Source: Lachnotalea sp041821265 (GTDB lineage Bacteria; Bacillota; Clostridia; Lachnospirales; Lachnospiraceae). From it: DNA of 64,000 nucleotides. The notes beneath the pieces are model-generated. The model was not told the DNA's origin. It did no database searches and worked only from the letters and a program-made list of their open reading frames with translations. The stretch is taken from positions 29,195 through 93,194 of the forward strand of contig JBGUEQ010000014.1 of assembly GCA_041821265.1 (NCBI GenBank). Reading direction: 5' to 3'. How positions within the stretch are numbered: position 1 is the stretch's first letter; each line of letters starts with the position of its first letter. Below are positions 33,645-43,144 of the stretch, piece by piece. Position numbers and translations under genes: made by a program.

Positions 33645-34730
33645 ATGATATCAAATCAAATACTTCAGAACACGATTGAAGGGTTAAAAGGAATTACAAG
33701 AGTAGATTTATGTATAATGGATACAGACGGAAATGTATTAGCTACAACCTTTAATGAAGCAGAAGCGTACGAGGAAGTTGTTCTTGCATTTGCTGATTCA
33801 CCAGCGGATAGTCAAGTGATGCAAGGATATCAATTTTTTAAGGTATTTGACGAACATCAGCTAGAGTATATATTATTAGCGAATGGGGGAAGTGAAGATG
33901 TGTATATGGTGGGTAAGATTGCAGCTTTCCAAATACAGAACTTATTGGTAGCTTATAAAGAGCGATTTGATAAGGACAACTTTATTAAGAACTTGCTATT
34001 AGATAATCTATTATTAGTAGATATTTATAACAGGTCAAAGAAATTACACATTGATACCGAAGTAAAGCGAGCTGTATTTATTGTGGAAATTAGCAATGAA
34101 AAAGATTTAAATGGTCTTGAAATGGTTCGTGGATTGTTTGGTGGAAAAACGAAAGACTTTATTACGGCAGTTGATGAAAAAAGTGTTATCGTGGTAAAAG
34201 AAGTGACAGTAACAGAAGGCTATGACGATATGAATAAAACTGCGAAAGATATTTTGGATTTATTTACAGTGAATGGAAGCAATGTTCATATAGCGTACGG
34301 AACCATAGTTAATGAAATTAAAGATATATCAAGATCTTATAAAGAAGCCAAGATGGCTCTTGATGTAGGTAGAATATTCTTTGGAGAAAGAGATATTATA
34401 GCATATAGCACACTTGGAATAGGTCGTTTGATTTACCAACTTCCAATACCTCTTTGCAAAATGTTTATTAAGGAAATTTTTGATGGCAAATCACCAGATG
34501 ATTTTGATGAAGAGACACTAACTACCATTTACAAGTTTTTTGAAAACAGTCTCAACGTATCGGAGACTTCAAGACAGTTATATATTCATAGAAATACATT
34601 GGTATACAGATTAGACAAATTACAAAAAAGCACTGGTCTAGATTTGAGAGTCTTTGAAGATGCAATAACTTTTAAGATAGCACTAATGGTAGTGAAATAT
34701 ATGAAATACATGGAGACATTGGATTATTAA
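33645..34730 (+). CDS. CdaR/PucR-type transcriptional regulator
   Basis: A 361-residue regulator. The N-terminal 130 residues have a PAS/GAF-like pattern (VDLCIMDTDGNVLATTF). A middle GGDEF-like CdaR domain contains VHIAYGTIVNEIKDISRSY and EAKMALDVGRIFF. A C-terminal PucR helix-turn-helix has LNVSETSRQLYIHRNTLVYR. Such regulators respond to small metabolites, often sugar acids. It lies 13 bp upstream of ftsE on the same strand, which is unusual for this class, and may be co-transcribed with it. AAAGGAG precedes the ATG. Confidence 0.88.
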   Translation: MISNQILQNTIEGLKGITRVDLCIMDTDGNVLATTFNEAEAYEEVVLAFADSPADSQVMQGYQFFKVFDEHQLEYILLANGGSEDVYMVGKIAAFQIQNLLVAYKERFDKDNFIKNLLLDNLLLVDIYNRSKKLHIDTEVKRAVFIVEISNEKDLNGLEMVRGLFGGKTKDFITAVDEKSVIVVKEVTVTEGYDDMNKTAKDILDLFTVNGSNVHIAYGTIVNEIKDISRSYKEAKMALDVGRIFFGERDIIAYSTLGIGRLIYQLPIPLCKMFIKEIFDGKSPDDFDEETLTTIYKFFENSLNVSETSRQLYIHRNTLVYRLDKLQKSTGLDLRVFEDAITFKIALMVVKYMKYMETLDY

Positions 34731-34743
34731 TTGAGGAGTTAAA

Positions 34744-35430
34744 ATGATAGTATTGGAAAATGTTAGTAAAATTTATTCCACGGGTACTCCAGCTATTAAT
34801 GGAGTGAGTTTAAATATTGAGCAAGGTGAGTTTGTATTCGTGGTTGGCAGTAGTGGTTCGGGAAAATCAACATTAATAAAGCTTTTACTAAAAGAGTTAG
34901 AACCAACGGGTGGAAAAATCACTGTAAATAGCAAGAATTTAGCCAGAATGAAAAGAAGGCAGATTCCTAAGTTTAGAAGAGAAATAGGTGTGGTTTTTCA
35001 AGATTTTAGATTATTAAAAGATAGAAATGTATATGAAAATGTAGCATTTGCTCAAAGAGTAATACAGATACCTACTAAAAATATAAAAAGACAAGTTCCA
35101 GCAATGCTTTCTATGGTTGGACTAGCAGAAAAGTATAAGTCAAATCCGAAAGAATTATCGGGAGGAGAGCAACAAAGAGTTGCACTTGCAAGGGCATTGG
35201 TTAATAAACCTTCTATATTATTGGCAGATGAGCCTACAGGTAATCTTGATCCTAAAAATTCATGGGATATTATGAAGTTGTTGGAAGAGGCGAATCAAAG
35301 AGGTACTACAGTTCTAGTGGTTACACATAATAGAGAAATTGTTGACACAATGCAAAAACGTGTTATTACAATGAATAAAGGTGTTATTGTAAGCGATGAA
35401 CAAGAAGGTGGGTACGCTTATGAGAATTAG
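34744..35430 (+). CDS. ftsE: Cell-division ATP-binding protein FtsE
   Basis: A 228-residue ABC ATPase that with FtsX drives cell-wall hydrolases during division or elongation. It has Walker A GSSGSGKST at 35-43, a Q-loop (VFQDFRLLKDRN), signature LSGGEQQRVALARA near 138 and Walker B LLADEPTGNLDP. The ATG has GAGGAG 8 nt upstream. The end of the gene overlaps ftsX by 11 bp. The operon continues with an M23 peptidase and an S41 protease, matching the FtsEX-hydrolase link known in Firmicutes. Confidence 0.97.
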   Translation: MIVLENVSKIYSTGTPAINGVSLNIEQGEFVFVVGSSGSGKSTLIKLLLKELEPTGGKITVNSKNLARMKRRQIPKFRREIGVVFQDFRLLKDRNVYENVAFAQRVIQIPTKNIKRQVPAMLSMVGLAEKYKSNPKELSGGEQQRVALARALVNKPSILLADEPTGNLDPKNSWDIMKLLEEANQRGTTVLVVTHNREIVDTMQKRVITMNKGVIVSDEQEGGYAYEN

Positions 35431-36328
35431 TTCAATAGCTTATAGCTTAAAACAAGGTTTTAAAAATATTGTTAGAAATAAAATGTTTTCATTGGCATCC
35501 ATAGCCACGATGTCGGCGTGTATTTTTTTGTTTGGTTTATTCTTTTCGATTGTAGTGAATTTTCAAAACATTGTAAAACAAGCAGAAACAGGAGTTTCAA
35601 TTACTGTATTTTTTACAGAAGGAATTACAGATGAACAAATTGCAACAATTGGTGATGAAATAGGAAAACGAGTTGAAGTATCAAAATATAGTTTTGTTTC
35701 AGCAGATGAAGCATGGGAAACATTTAAAGCAGATTATTTTGAGGGCCATGAAGATGCAGCGGATAGTTTTAAAGATGATAATCCATTAACAGGATCTTCA
35801 AGTTATGAGATATACTTAAGTGACGTGTCAATGCAGAAGGCGTTAGTTACATATTTAGAATCACTAGATGGAATAAGGCAGGTGAATCGTTCTGAAATAG
35901 TAGCAAATACATTAGCTGATTTTAATGTTTTGATTGGATATATTTCTTTAGCTATTATTCTTATTTTGTTTGGCGTAGCAGTATTTTTAATTAGTAATAC
36001 TGTTACAATTGGAATATCAGTACGAAAAGAAGAGATATCAATTATGAAGTTAATAGGTGCAACTGATTTTTTTGTAAGAGCACCTTTTATCGTAGAGGGA
36101 ATCCTGATTGGATTAATTGGTTCAGCACTCCCACTTGTTGCACTTTTCTATATGTATAGTAATATTATTGTGTTTGTAAGTGAAAAATTTAAAATATTAC
36201 AAGGTGTTTTGACCTTTTTATCAGTTGGTACTGTATTTTCTACTTTAATTCCAATCTCTTTAATTATTGGAGTTGGAATAGGATTTTTAGGAAGCTTTTT
36301 GACGATACATAAGCACTTAAAGGTATAG
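35420..36328 (+). CDS. ftsX: Cell-division membrane protein FtsX
   Basis: A 302-residue membrane partner of FtsE. It has a cytoplasmic N-terminus (SLKQGFKNIVRNKMFSLASI), a first helix at about 22-44, an extracellular domain of about 125 residues (VSITVFFTEGITDEQ), then three helices with the conserved cytoplasmic VRKEEISIMKLIGATDFFVRAP loop. The external domain should bind and switch on a hydrolase coiled coil, most likely the M23 protein encoded next. The ATG at 35420 overlaps ftsE and has AAGGTGGG upstream; the ATG eight codons earlier is less likely. Confidence 0.95.
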   Translation: MRISSIAYSLKQGFKNIVRNKMFSLASIATMSACIFLFGLFFSIVVNFQNIVKQAETGVSITVFFTEGITDEQIATIGDEIGKRVEVSKYSFVSADEAWETFKADYFEGHEDAADSFKDDNPLTGSSSYEIYLSDVSMQKALVTYLESLDGIRQVNRSEIVANTLADFNVLIGYISLAIILILFGVAVFLISNTVTIGISVRKEEISIMKLIGATDFFVRAPFIVEGILIGLIGSALPLVALFYMYSNIIVFVSEKFKILQGVLTFLSVGTVFSTLIPISLIIGVGIGFLGSFLTIHKHLKV

Positions 36329-36336
36329 GTGTTGCT

Positions 36337-37596
36337 ATGAAGAAGTATTTTGGAATAGTAACATTTATTCTTGCTTTCGTCATGGTGTTTATCGGTAGTA
36401 TAACTTCATATGCTTCAAGTGTCGCAGAGTCCACTAAGGAGCAGCAACAGTTAGAAGAAGAATTAGAAAACGCAAATTCAGAATCTGACGATTTAAAGTC
36501 TGGGTTAGAGGATACACAAAAAGCAATTGGTAATCTTTCGGATAAAAAAAATAACATAGAAAGTTATGTGAAAAAATTAGATGGTCAGTTAAATACACTT
36601 ACTGATAAAATACAAGAAGTGTCCAAACAGATGGATGTGAAGGAACTAGAAATAGAGGAAACTACGAAAGAACTTCAACAAGCAGAAGAAGATGAAGTGA
36701 ATCAGTATGAAGCAATGAAGAAAAGAATTAAATTCATGTATGAAAATGGAAATACTGCATATATTGAATTGATTCTGGAATCTAAATCTATGTCTCAGTT
36801 TCTTAACAGAGCAGAATATGTTACGCTACTATCGGAGTATGATAGAAACATGCTTGTCAAATTTAATGATACGAAACTTTATATAGCCTCAACAAAAGAG
36901 ACTTTAGAACAAGAGCAATTGGAGTTAGAAGCGTTAAAAACGGAAACAGAGACAAAACAAGCTGAGGTTTCAGATTTAATTGATGAGAAATCAGTACAGA
37001 TAGCGAAGTATGAAAGTAATATTGCATCAGCACAAGATCTGGAAACAGATTATGAAGAAGATATTAAAGCTCAAAATGAAGTAATATCAGCGTTAGAGGT
37101 CTCGGTGAAAGCTAAAAAAGCTGAGATTAAAAAATTACAAGAAGCTGAAGCAGCTGCAAACTCAAGCACAACAACAACTACGAATGTTACTACAACTTAT
37201 GATGGGGGTACATTTGCATGGCCATGCCCTGCGAGTACAACAATTAGTAGTGAATACGGAAATCGTTTACATCCGATATTAGGCGTATATAAATTTCATA
37301 ATGGAATTGATATCGCAGCAGCAACAGGAAGCTCAATTGTAGCGGCATACAAAGGAACTGTTGTAGGAGCTGCATATAATTCGTCAATGGGAAACTATGT
37401 TATGATTGACCATGGAGATGGATTATATACCATTTATATGCATGCATCCGCGCTGTATGTCACGACAGGACAAAACGTGTCAAAGGGAGATGCAATTGCA
37501 GCAGTAGGATCTACGGGAAGATCTACTGGGGCACATTTGCATTTTGGAATTCGTTTAAACGGGAGTTATGTAAATCCACATAGCTATGTGGGCTAA
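36337..37596 (+). CDS. Secreted M23 murein hydrolase with coiled coil (FtsX partner)
   Basis: A 419-residue secreted protein. The signal peptide (1-28) ends near SYASS. A long charged coiled coil spans about 30-265. A Ser/Thr-rich linker (about 270-285) leads to an M23 endopeptidase domain (about 295-419). The metal site is intact: HNGID in the first motif and HLHF in the last, with YMHAS between. It therefore looks catalytically active, unlike E. coli EnvC, whose LytM domain only activates amidases. The location 8 bp after ftsX, plus the coiled coil, argues for control by FtsEX. Confidence 0.92.
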   Translation: MKKYFGIVTFILAFVMVFIGSITSYASSVAESTKEQQQLEEELENANSESDDLKSGLEDTQKAIGNLSDKKNNIESYVKKLDGQLNTLTDKIQEVSKQMDVKELEIEETTKELQQAEEDEVNQYEAMKKRIKFMYENGNTAYIELILESKSMSQFLNRAEYVTLLSEYDRNMLVKFNDTKLYIASTKETLEQEQLELEALKTETETKQAEVSDLIDEKSVQIAKYESNIASAQDLETDYEEDIKAQNEVISALEVSVKAKKAEIKKLQEAEAAANSSTTTTTNVTTTYDGGTFAWPCPASTTISSEYGNRLHPILGVYKFHNGIDIAAATGSSIVAAYKGTVVGAAYNSSMGNYVMIDHGDGLYTIYMHASALYVTTGQNVSKGDAIAAVGSTGRSTGAHLHFGIRLNGSYVNPHSYVG

Positions 37597-37628
37597 TAAT
37601 TAAATTTAACTAGCAAAGGAAGGTCATT

Positions 37629-38873
37629 GTGAAAGATAATAAAAAATTAGTTTTAGGATTTATAGGCGGTATTATAACGACAACTCTTATAATATCAATT
37701 GTAATGTTTATTAATAAATATTCTGAATTAAATATTAATACAACAAGTGTTACAAGTGAAACTGCGGATGAAACGTTTACAGATGGAGTTGGAAGCGAAG
37801 CGGTTGATACTAAGATTGGTACGATAAAGCAGATTGTTGACCAGTATTATTTGGATGATGCAAACGAAGAGGACTTAGTGGAAGGTATGTATAAAGGATT
37901 GGTGGATGGTCTAGGAGATCGATATTCCGTTTATTATACAGCTGATGAATTTACTAGCCTTATGGAAAGTACAAACGGAGTTTATTGTGGAATTGGCGTA
38001 ACCGTATCACAAGATCCAGATACAGGAATCATTACCTTGGTGAAACCGTTTGAGAATAGTCCGGGACTAGAAGCTGGAATTTTACCAGGCGATATTTTAT
38101 ATAAGGTAGATGGAACTGAAGTAACGGGAACGGAACTTTCTTCAGTAGTTGCGATGATTAAAGGTGAGGAAGGAACTACCGTCAATCTTACAATTGTAAG
38201 AGAAGGTGAAAGCGACAACCTTGAATTGACTGTTGAAAGAAGACAAATTGAGATTCCTACGATTAGTTATGAAGTACTAGAAAATAATATTGGTTATATC
38301 TATATTGGCGAATTTGATACAGTAACAGAGTCGCAGTTTATCGATGCATTTAATGATTTGAATAGTCAGGGGATTACTGGTTTGATAGTAGATTTAAGAG
38401 ATAACCCAGGCGGAAATTTAGATGTAGTTAATAGCGTGTTAGATCAGATTCTTCCAGAGGGACTTATCGTTTATACAGAAGACAAATATGGAAATAAAGA
38501 AGAATATAAATCAGATGAAGAACATCAATTTACGAAACCATTAGCAGTATTGGTAAATGGAAATAGTGCAAGTGCTTCGGAGATTTTTGCTGGTGCAGTG
38601 AAAGATTATGGCATTGGTACCTTGGTGGGAACCAAAACATTTGGTAAAGGAATTGTACAAAGATTAATCGAACTTGGTGATGGTACAGCTATGAAGCTTA
38701 CAATATCAAAGTATTATACTCCTAACGGATATAACATTCATGGTATTGGTATAGAGCCAGATGTGGAAGTGGAATTAGACGATTCACTGAAAACACAAGC
38801 GGTTATCACTCATGATGAAGATAATCAGCTTCAAAAAGCACTTGAAATAATAAATGAAAAAATACAGCAATAA
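37629..38873 (+). CDS. S41-family C-terminal processing protease (CtpA/CtpB-like)
   Basis: A 414-residue protease with one N-terminal membrane helix (about 6-26), so the body faces outside. A PDZ domain (about 110-195; GIGVTVSQDPDTG, AGILPGDILYKVDG) precedes the S41 domain. The catalytic Ser lies in NGNSASASEIFAGA and the Lys in GTKTFGKGIVQ. It is probably involved in trimming envelope or sporulation-related proteins; in B. subtilis ctpB likewise follows ftsEX. The GTG start has AAGGAAGG upstream. It is the likely end of the ftsEX operon. Confidence 0.93.
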   Translation: MKDNKKLVLGFIGGIITTTLIISIVMFINKYSELNINTTSVTSETADETFTDGVGSEAVDTKIGTIKQIVDQYYLDDANEEDLVEGMYKGLVDGLGDRYSVYYTADEFTSLMESTNGVYCGIGVTVSQDPDTGIITLVKPFENSPGLEAGILPGDILYKVDGTEVTGTELSSVVAMIKGEEGTTVNLTIVREGESDNLELTVERRQIEIPTISYEVLENNIGYIYIGEFDTVTESQFIDAFNDLNSQGITGLIVDLRDNPGGNLDVVNSVLDQILPEGLIVYTEDKYGNKEEYKSDEEHQFTKPLAVLVNGNSASASEIFAGAVKDYGIGTLVGTKTFGKGIVQRLIELGDGTAMKLTISKYYTPNGYNIHGIGIEPDVEVELDDSLKTQAVITHDEDNQLQKALEIINEKIQQ

Positions 38874-38915
38874 AGCGGTTGCGTAGTACTTGCTTTAAAA
38901 TGAAAGGTAATAAAT

Positions 38916-39776
38916 ATGTGGATTGCAGACGGATGGAAAGATTATGAAGTGATAGACACATCTAATGGCGAGAAGTTGGAACGATGGGGGAAATATACAT
39001 TGGTTCGTCCAGACCCTCAGGTTATTTGGGATACACCAAAGACAAATAAAAGTTGGAAGAAGATGAATGGTCATTATCATAGAAGTGCAAAGGGTGGTGG
39101 TGAATGGGAATTTTTTGATTTGCCTAAGCAGTGGACGATAGGATACAAAGAGCTTGTTTTTAATCTTAAGCCGTTTAGCTTTAAACATACCGGACTATTT
39201 CCAGAACAGGCAGCAAACTGGGATTGGTTTGGCGCCAAGATAAAAAATGCAAGAAGACCCATCAAAGTGTTGAACTTATTTGCTTATACAGGTGGAGCCA
39301 CATTGGCTGCAGCTAAAGCAGGAGCAGAAGTAACACATGTCGATGCATCAAAAGGAATGGTTGCTTGGGCAAAAGAAAATGCTGTATCATCAGGACTTGA
39401 GAATGCATCCATTCGCTGGATTGTAGATGATTGTGTTAAATTTGTTGAAAGAGAAATTAGGCGTGGAAATCATTATGATGCAATTATAATGGATCCACCT
39501 TCGTATGGAAGAGGACCAAAGGGTGAAATATGGAAAATTGAAGAAGCAATTCATCCACTTGTGAAAATCTGTGCACAGTTGCTTTCGGATCAACCTTTAT
39601 TTTTCTTGATTAATTCCTATACAACAGGATTAGCTCCTTCCGTACTCACTTATATGATTGCTACTGAACTTAAGAAATACAATGGTCATGTAGAATCACA
39701 AGAGGTTGGTTTGCCGGTGGCGGAGAATGGATTGGTTTTACCATGCGGTGCGTCTGGACGTTGGGAATCAATATAA
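38916..39776 (+). CDS. Class I SAM-dependent methyltransferase (RlmI/RlmL-like catalytic domain)
   Basis: A 286-residue cytoplasmic methyltransferase of the Methyltrans_SAM (PF10672-like) class. The SAM site is LNLFAYTGGATLAAAKAG with THVDASKGMVAWAKEN. Motif IV is MDPPSYGRGPKGE. The N-terminal 90 residues are Trp- and Lys-rich and lack the PUA domain of RlmI. An RNA substrate, probably rRNA, is inferred from the family; the position is not known. AAAGG precedes the ATG, and a terminator follows 70 bp after the stop. Confidence 0.85.
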   Translation: MWIADGWKDYEVIDTSNGEKLERWGKYTLVRPDPQVIWDTPKTNKSWKKMNGHYHRSAKGGGEWEFFDLPKQWTIGYKELVFNLKPFSFKHTGLFPEQAANWDWFGAKIKNARRPIKVLNLFAYTGGATLAAAKAGAEVTHVDASKGMVAWAKENAVSSGLENASIRWIVDDCVKFVEREIRRGNHYDAIIMDPPSYGRGPKGEIWKIEEAIHPLVKICAQLLSDQPLFFLINSYTTGLAPSVLTYMIATELKKYNGHVESQEVGLPVAENGLVLPCGASGRWESI

Positions 39777-39843
39777 CGTTTTGAAGGAGACATAACCGTT
39801 GAATTGGGAGAATAAATAGTTTCTTACTAAGTATTTCTGTAAT

Positions 39844-39885
39844 AAATAGCATTCCTTGTAAGCTTCAAATAAGGGTGCTATTTTT
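39844..39885 (+). terminator. Rho-independent terminator after the methyltransferase gene
   Basis: AAATAGCA pairs with TGCTATTT; an inner CCTT/AAGG pairing closes the loop, and five Ts follow. Confidence 0.75.
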
Positions 39886-39993
39886 ATATGATAGGAAAAT
39901 TCATTGAAGGTCATCTGCGTTAGGGGCATAAATAGCTTGACATATTTACTGCTAATCGTGTAAATTTATATGTGCAGTAATAAGGAGATAGAC

Positions 39994-41547
39994 ATGGATA
40001 AAGTTAAGAAAATAATTAGTAATCGACAATATATGTTAGTTTGTATCATGATGGCAATAGGTGGACTGGCCCGGATATTGTTTTTGGCTACGTGTCCAGG
40101 TGGTGTTTCACAAGACGAAGCTTTTAGTGCATATGACGCATTCTCTTTGTCTAATTATGGAATAGATTGTTTTGGCTATCATTATCCAGTTTATAATACT
40201 TCATGGGGAAGTGGAATGAGCGCACTCTATAGTTGGCTTAGTATTCCTTTCATTAAAATTTTCGGACTGAATATGTGGACAATGAGACTGCCACAAGCAA
40301 TTCTTGGGATTATATCTCTCCTCATTCTTTATTTGCTTATGAAGAAAATTACAAATGATAAAATTGCGTTGATTACTTTGTTTTTATTTTCAATTAATCC
40401 TTGGCATATTGTAATGGTAAGATGGGGACTTGATTCTGCAACTACGCCGACTTTTTTGCTACTAGGAGTGTATTTCTTTATACTAGGACTTGAAAAAGAG
40501 AAATATTTATTGCTTTCAGCAGTGTTTTACGGTTTGACACTGTACTGTTATGCATTTACTTGGACATTGCTACCATTTATTCTTTTGTTTCAAGTGGTGT
40601 ATTCGTTTATATATAAGAAAATCAAATTATCAAAGATAAGCGTCCTATCAGTTTTTATAGTTTTTTTATTTGCATTGCCGCTTATGTTGTTCTTGTTGGT
40701 AAATTACGATTTTATACCAGAAATCAAAACAGTGATTTTATCAGTTCCTAAAGTAGCATACTTTAGAAGCGGGGAATTATCAGCTGGAAGTTTTGCAAGT
40801 AAGCTTTATACTTATTATAAAGTAATGTTTTTACAAGATGATAGAAACCTTTGGAATACTGTACCGGGATTTGGGATACATTATAAATTTGGTTTAGTAT
40901 TTGTATTTGTAGGGTTATTCTACTCTCTATGGGATGTGATAAGAAAATTAATTCGTAAGACATATAATCCGTTCATATTTCTTGTATTTCAATTTGTAAT
41001 AGGGAGCGTAGCTTCTATTATAGTGGATAAGTGCGACATCAATAAATTGAATATTTTACACATCCCAGCAATTGCTTTTGCGGGAATAGGGATTTATCAA
41101 TTGTGTAAAGTAATCTCGGATAAACTAATTTACGTAATAATCATAGTGTATTTGATTAGTTTTGGCTGTTTTGAATATTCTTATAATACAAGCTATAATG
41201 AAATTATCTCGCAAGAATTTAATAAGGGACTCACAGAGGCTGTTCAATATGCAATGAGTTTAACGGATGGTACAATATGCATTACGGATAAAGCGTATCA
41301 TTCACAAGTGATGCTGGCATCTGAGATACCAGCACCAAACTATGTAGATACTGTGGTATATACAAATTATCCAGCAATATGGCTTGAGGTTGCTTCGTTT
41401 GGTCAGTTTGAATTTGCTCCAAAAGAGAAATCACCTACTTTATCATCAAATAAGATATATGTATGGGAGAATAGTCAGAAAACATATTTTGAAGAAAATG
41501 GATTTCAGATAGATGAATTTTCAAATTTTATAGTAGCTTATAAATAA
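39994..41547 (+). CDS. PMT-like (GT39/GT83) membrane glycosyltransferase
   Basis: A 517-residue membrane protein with about 11-12 helices. The first outer loop carries PGGVSQDEAFSAYDAFSL, the acidic motif of protein mannosyltransferases and ArnT-like enzymes. NTSWGSGMSALYSWLSIPFI and WTMRLPQAILGIISLLILY follow, both family-typical. A soluble C-terminal tail of about 120 residues is outside. It should move a sugar from a polyprenyl carrier to protein or glycan. AAGGAG lies 7 nt before the ATG at 39994. It is separate from the main glycan operon, so the acceptor is unknown. Confidence 0.83.
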   Translation: MDKVKKIISNRQYMLVCIMMAIGGLARILFLATCPGGVSQDEAFSAYDAFSLSNYGIDCFGYHYPVYNTSWGSGMSALYSWLSIPFIKIFGLNMWTMRLPQAILGIISLLILYLLMKKITNDKIALITLFLFSINPWHIVMVRWGLDSATTPTFLLLGVYFFILGLEKEKYLLLSAVFYGLTLYCYAFTWTLLPFILLFQVVYSFIYKKIKLSKISVLSVFIVFLFALPLMLFLLVNYDFIPEIKTVILSVPKVAYFRSGELSAGSFASKLYTYYKVMFLQDDRNLWNTVPGFGIHYKFGLVFVFVGLFYSLWDVIRKLIRKTYNPFIFLVFQFVIGSVASIIVDKCDINKLNILHIPAIAFAGIGIYQLCKVISDKLIYVIIIVYLISFGCFEYSYNTSYNEIISQEFNKGLTEAVQYAMSLTDGTICITDKAYHSQVMLASEIPAPNYVDTVVYTNYPAIWLEVASFGQFEFAPKEKSPTLSSNKIYVWENSQKTYFEENGFQIDEFSNFIVAYK

Positions 41548-41646
41548 ATGAATATATGAAAAAATATAAAAAGAAGATAAGAAAATTGTATTAGATAGAT
41601 TACATTGAAAAGAGAATACCTGTATTAGGTAGAAAGAGTGATATCA

Positions 41647-42204
41647 ATGAAAAAAATTTTGGAGTTTTTGCTATTTCAAACAGTGGCATTTGTGCTGGGC
41701 TGGTTGTTATATATTTTGATAATACAAATTGGAGTATTTGATTTTATTGATGTATATTTTTATAAAACACTATTAATACTAATTGTTACAGGCGCAGTGC
41801 TTCTGATTACTGAATTGTTGATTAAGTTTTTTTGGAAGAAAGCGATATTTGATTATAAGGATGTAATTATTTCTTTTGTTTTGTTTGTTAGTATTAATAT
41901 GGTATGGCTGTCTACGGTGGTGGTATCACTTGACCGCTCTTTGTCCGTTTTTGTTTTATCTTATTTAGAGCAGGAAGATAGAAGCTATAGTGAAGCAGAA
42001 TTAAATGAGGTGTTTCAGAATGTTTTTATCGAAAAGTATGGAATGCTTGATCGTAGATTTTGGGAACAACTAGAGTCTGGAAATATTGAGGAAGATGAAG
42101 AAGAGTATAAATTAACAAATCGAGGAGAAGTACTCGTTAAAATATTTAAAGCAGTAGGAAAAATTTATAAAGTTGATGATCGCTTTATTGATCCAGAAGA
42201 ATAA
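41647..42204 (+). CDS. Membrane protein of unknown function, three helices plus acidic tail
   Basis: A 185-residue protein. It has three hydrophobic helices (about 5-27, 34-55 and 72-92), then a hydrophilic part (95-185) rich in Glu and Asp, with a DEEEYKLTNRGEVLVKIFKAV stretch that looks like a winged-helix-type C-terminal segment. No family was recognised. I prefer the ATG at 41647, with AAAGAG upstream; a GTG three codons earlier is possible. It follows the PMT-like gene by 100 bp and ends just before a hairpin. It may act with that transferase, but this is only positional. Confidence 0.6.
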   Translation: MKKILEFLLFQTVAFVLGWLLYILIIQIGVFDFIDVYFYKTLLILIVTGAVLLITELLIKFFWKKAIFDYKDVIISFVLFVSINMVWLSTVVVSLDRSLSVFVLSYLEQEDRSYSEAELNEVFQNVFIEKYGMLDRRFWEQLESGNIEEDEEEYKLTNRGEVLVKIFKAVGKIYKVDDRFIDPEE

Positions 42205-42211
42205 TACATAA

Positions 42212-42254
42212 AGAAAGCAGGGTGTAATGTTCATAATGAACCATCCTGCTTTCT
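42212..42254. terminator. Hairpin terminator between convergent genes
   Basis: AGAAAGCAGG and its exact complement, with an inner GTTC/GAAC stem, 7 bp after the membrane-protein stop. The T-tail is poor on both strands. Confidence 0.55.
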
Positions 42255-42342
42255 ATAATGTAATCCAGGTTGACTTAAGCTGATTAAGTTCTTTTTGATT
42301 CAGGTTTGTAGAGAGTGAAAATAAAGAGCTTTTTAATATTTT

Positions 42343-42978
42343 TTATTCAGGGGTGTTAACATATATATTATTTTGATAATTAGGAAAGCAATTTAATGTA
42401 CATTCCCTTAAGCAGTTGTATAAATCTAATGGAAAATTGTTCGTATGTCGGAAAATAAAACCAATTGTTTCTATATATAGGTTCCATAGAAAATACAATT
42501 CAATTTCGTCATGAAATCTATTTAATAATCTTCTGTTCGATAATTCGTCAAAAAGAAGAAGATGAACCTTGATATGATCTAGCCATTTGCTGGAGTGCTT
42601 TAGTGTACCAATCGTGGTATCGGTTGGATTGTATCTATAATAATACAATCGTTCTTCTGAAATATAGAACCGTTCGGTATAAAAATATAGAGGATATACA
42701 AAAAGAGGTTCTTCCAAAACACAGTGATTTGGAAAGGATACATTAGTTGCTACAATAAAGTCTCTTTTATAAATTTTGTTTCGGCAACTACATTCTAAGA
42801 ATCGTTCACTAATTATATTTTTAAGCAAGTTTTGACGTACCATTTCAGTATTGATTGTAATAAGTCGACTATTTAACCCAGTATCAATAAATGCTGGAAT
42901 AAAGGTATCATCTGTTACAAAATCAAAGCACTCAAAATGAACAATATCACAATTATATTCAATTTTATATAATTCTTT
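42343..42978 (-). pseudogene. Headless remnant of a family 2 glycosyltransferase
   Basis: On the minus strand an open frame runs from 42978 to a TAA at 42343, about 211 codons, with a stop just upstream and no start at its head. It reads ELYKIEYNCDIVHFECFDFV, then TDDTFIPAFIDTGLNSRL, and continues through the ATG at 42843. Later motifs (NKIYKRDFI, NHCVLEEPLFVYPLYFY, ERLYYYRYNPTDTTIG) are those of GT2 C-terminal halves, like the three genes at the window start. The catalytic N-terminal domain is missing. The region upstream to the S10 promoter is non-coding, so this is decay and not a domain-only gene. Confidence 0.7.
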
Positions 42979-43115
42979 TTATAAACAAGTGAATAATTTT
43001 AATTTATTAAAAATTATATCATAAAAAACAAAAGATGGAAATAAATGGTTAAAATAAGGGAAAATACTACAAAATAAAATGTATTAAAAAAAATACAATA
43101 AAGCTAAAAAAAACC

Positions 43116-43144
43116 TTGCAAAAATGTTTGGTATCATGTATACT
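43116..43144 (+). promoter_or_regulatory. Sigma-A promoter of the S10 ribosomal operon
   Basis: TTGCAA at 43116-43121, a 17-nt spacer and TATACT at 43139-43144. Transcription would start near 43151, giving a leader of about 220 nt before rpsJ. Confidence 0.75.
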
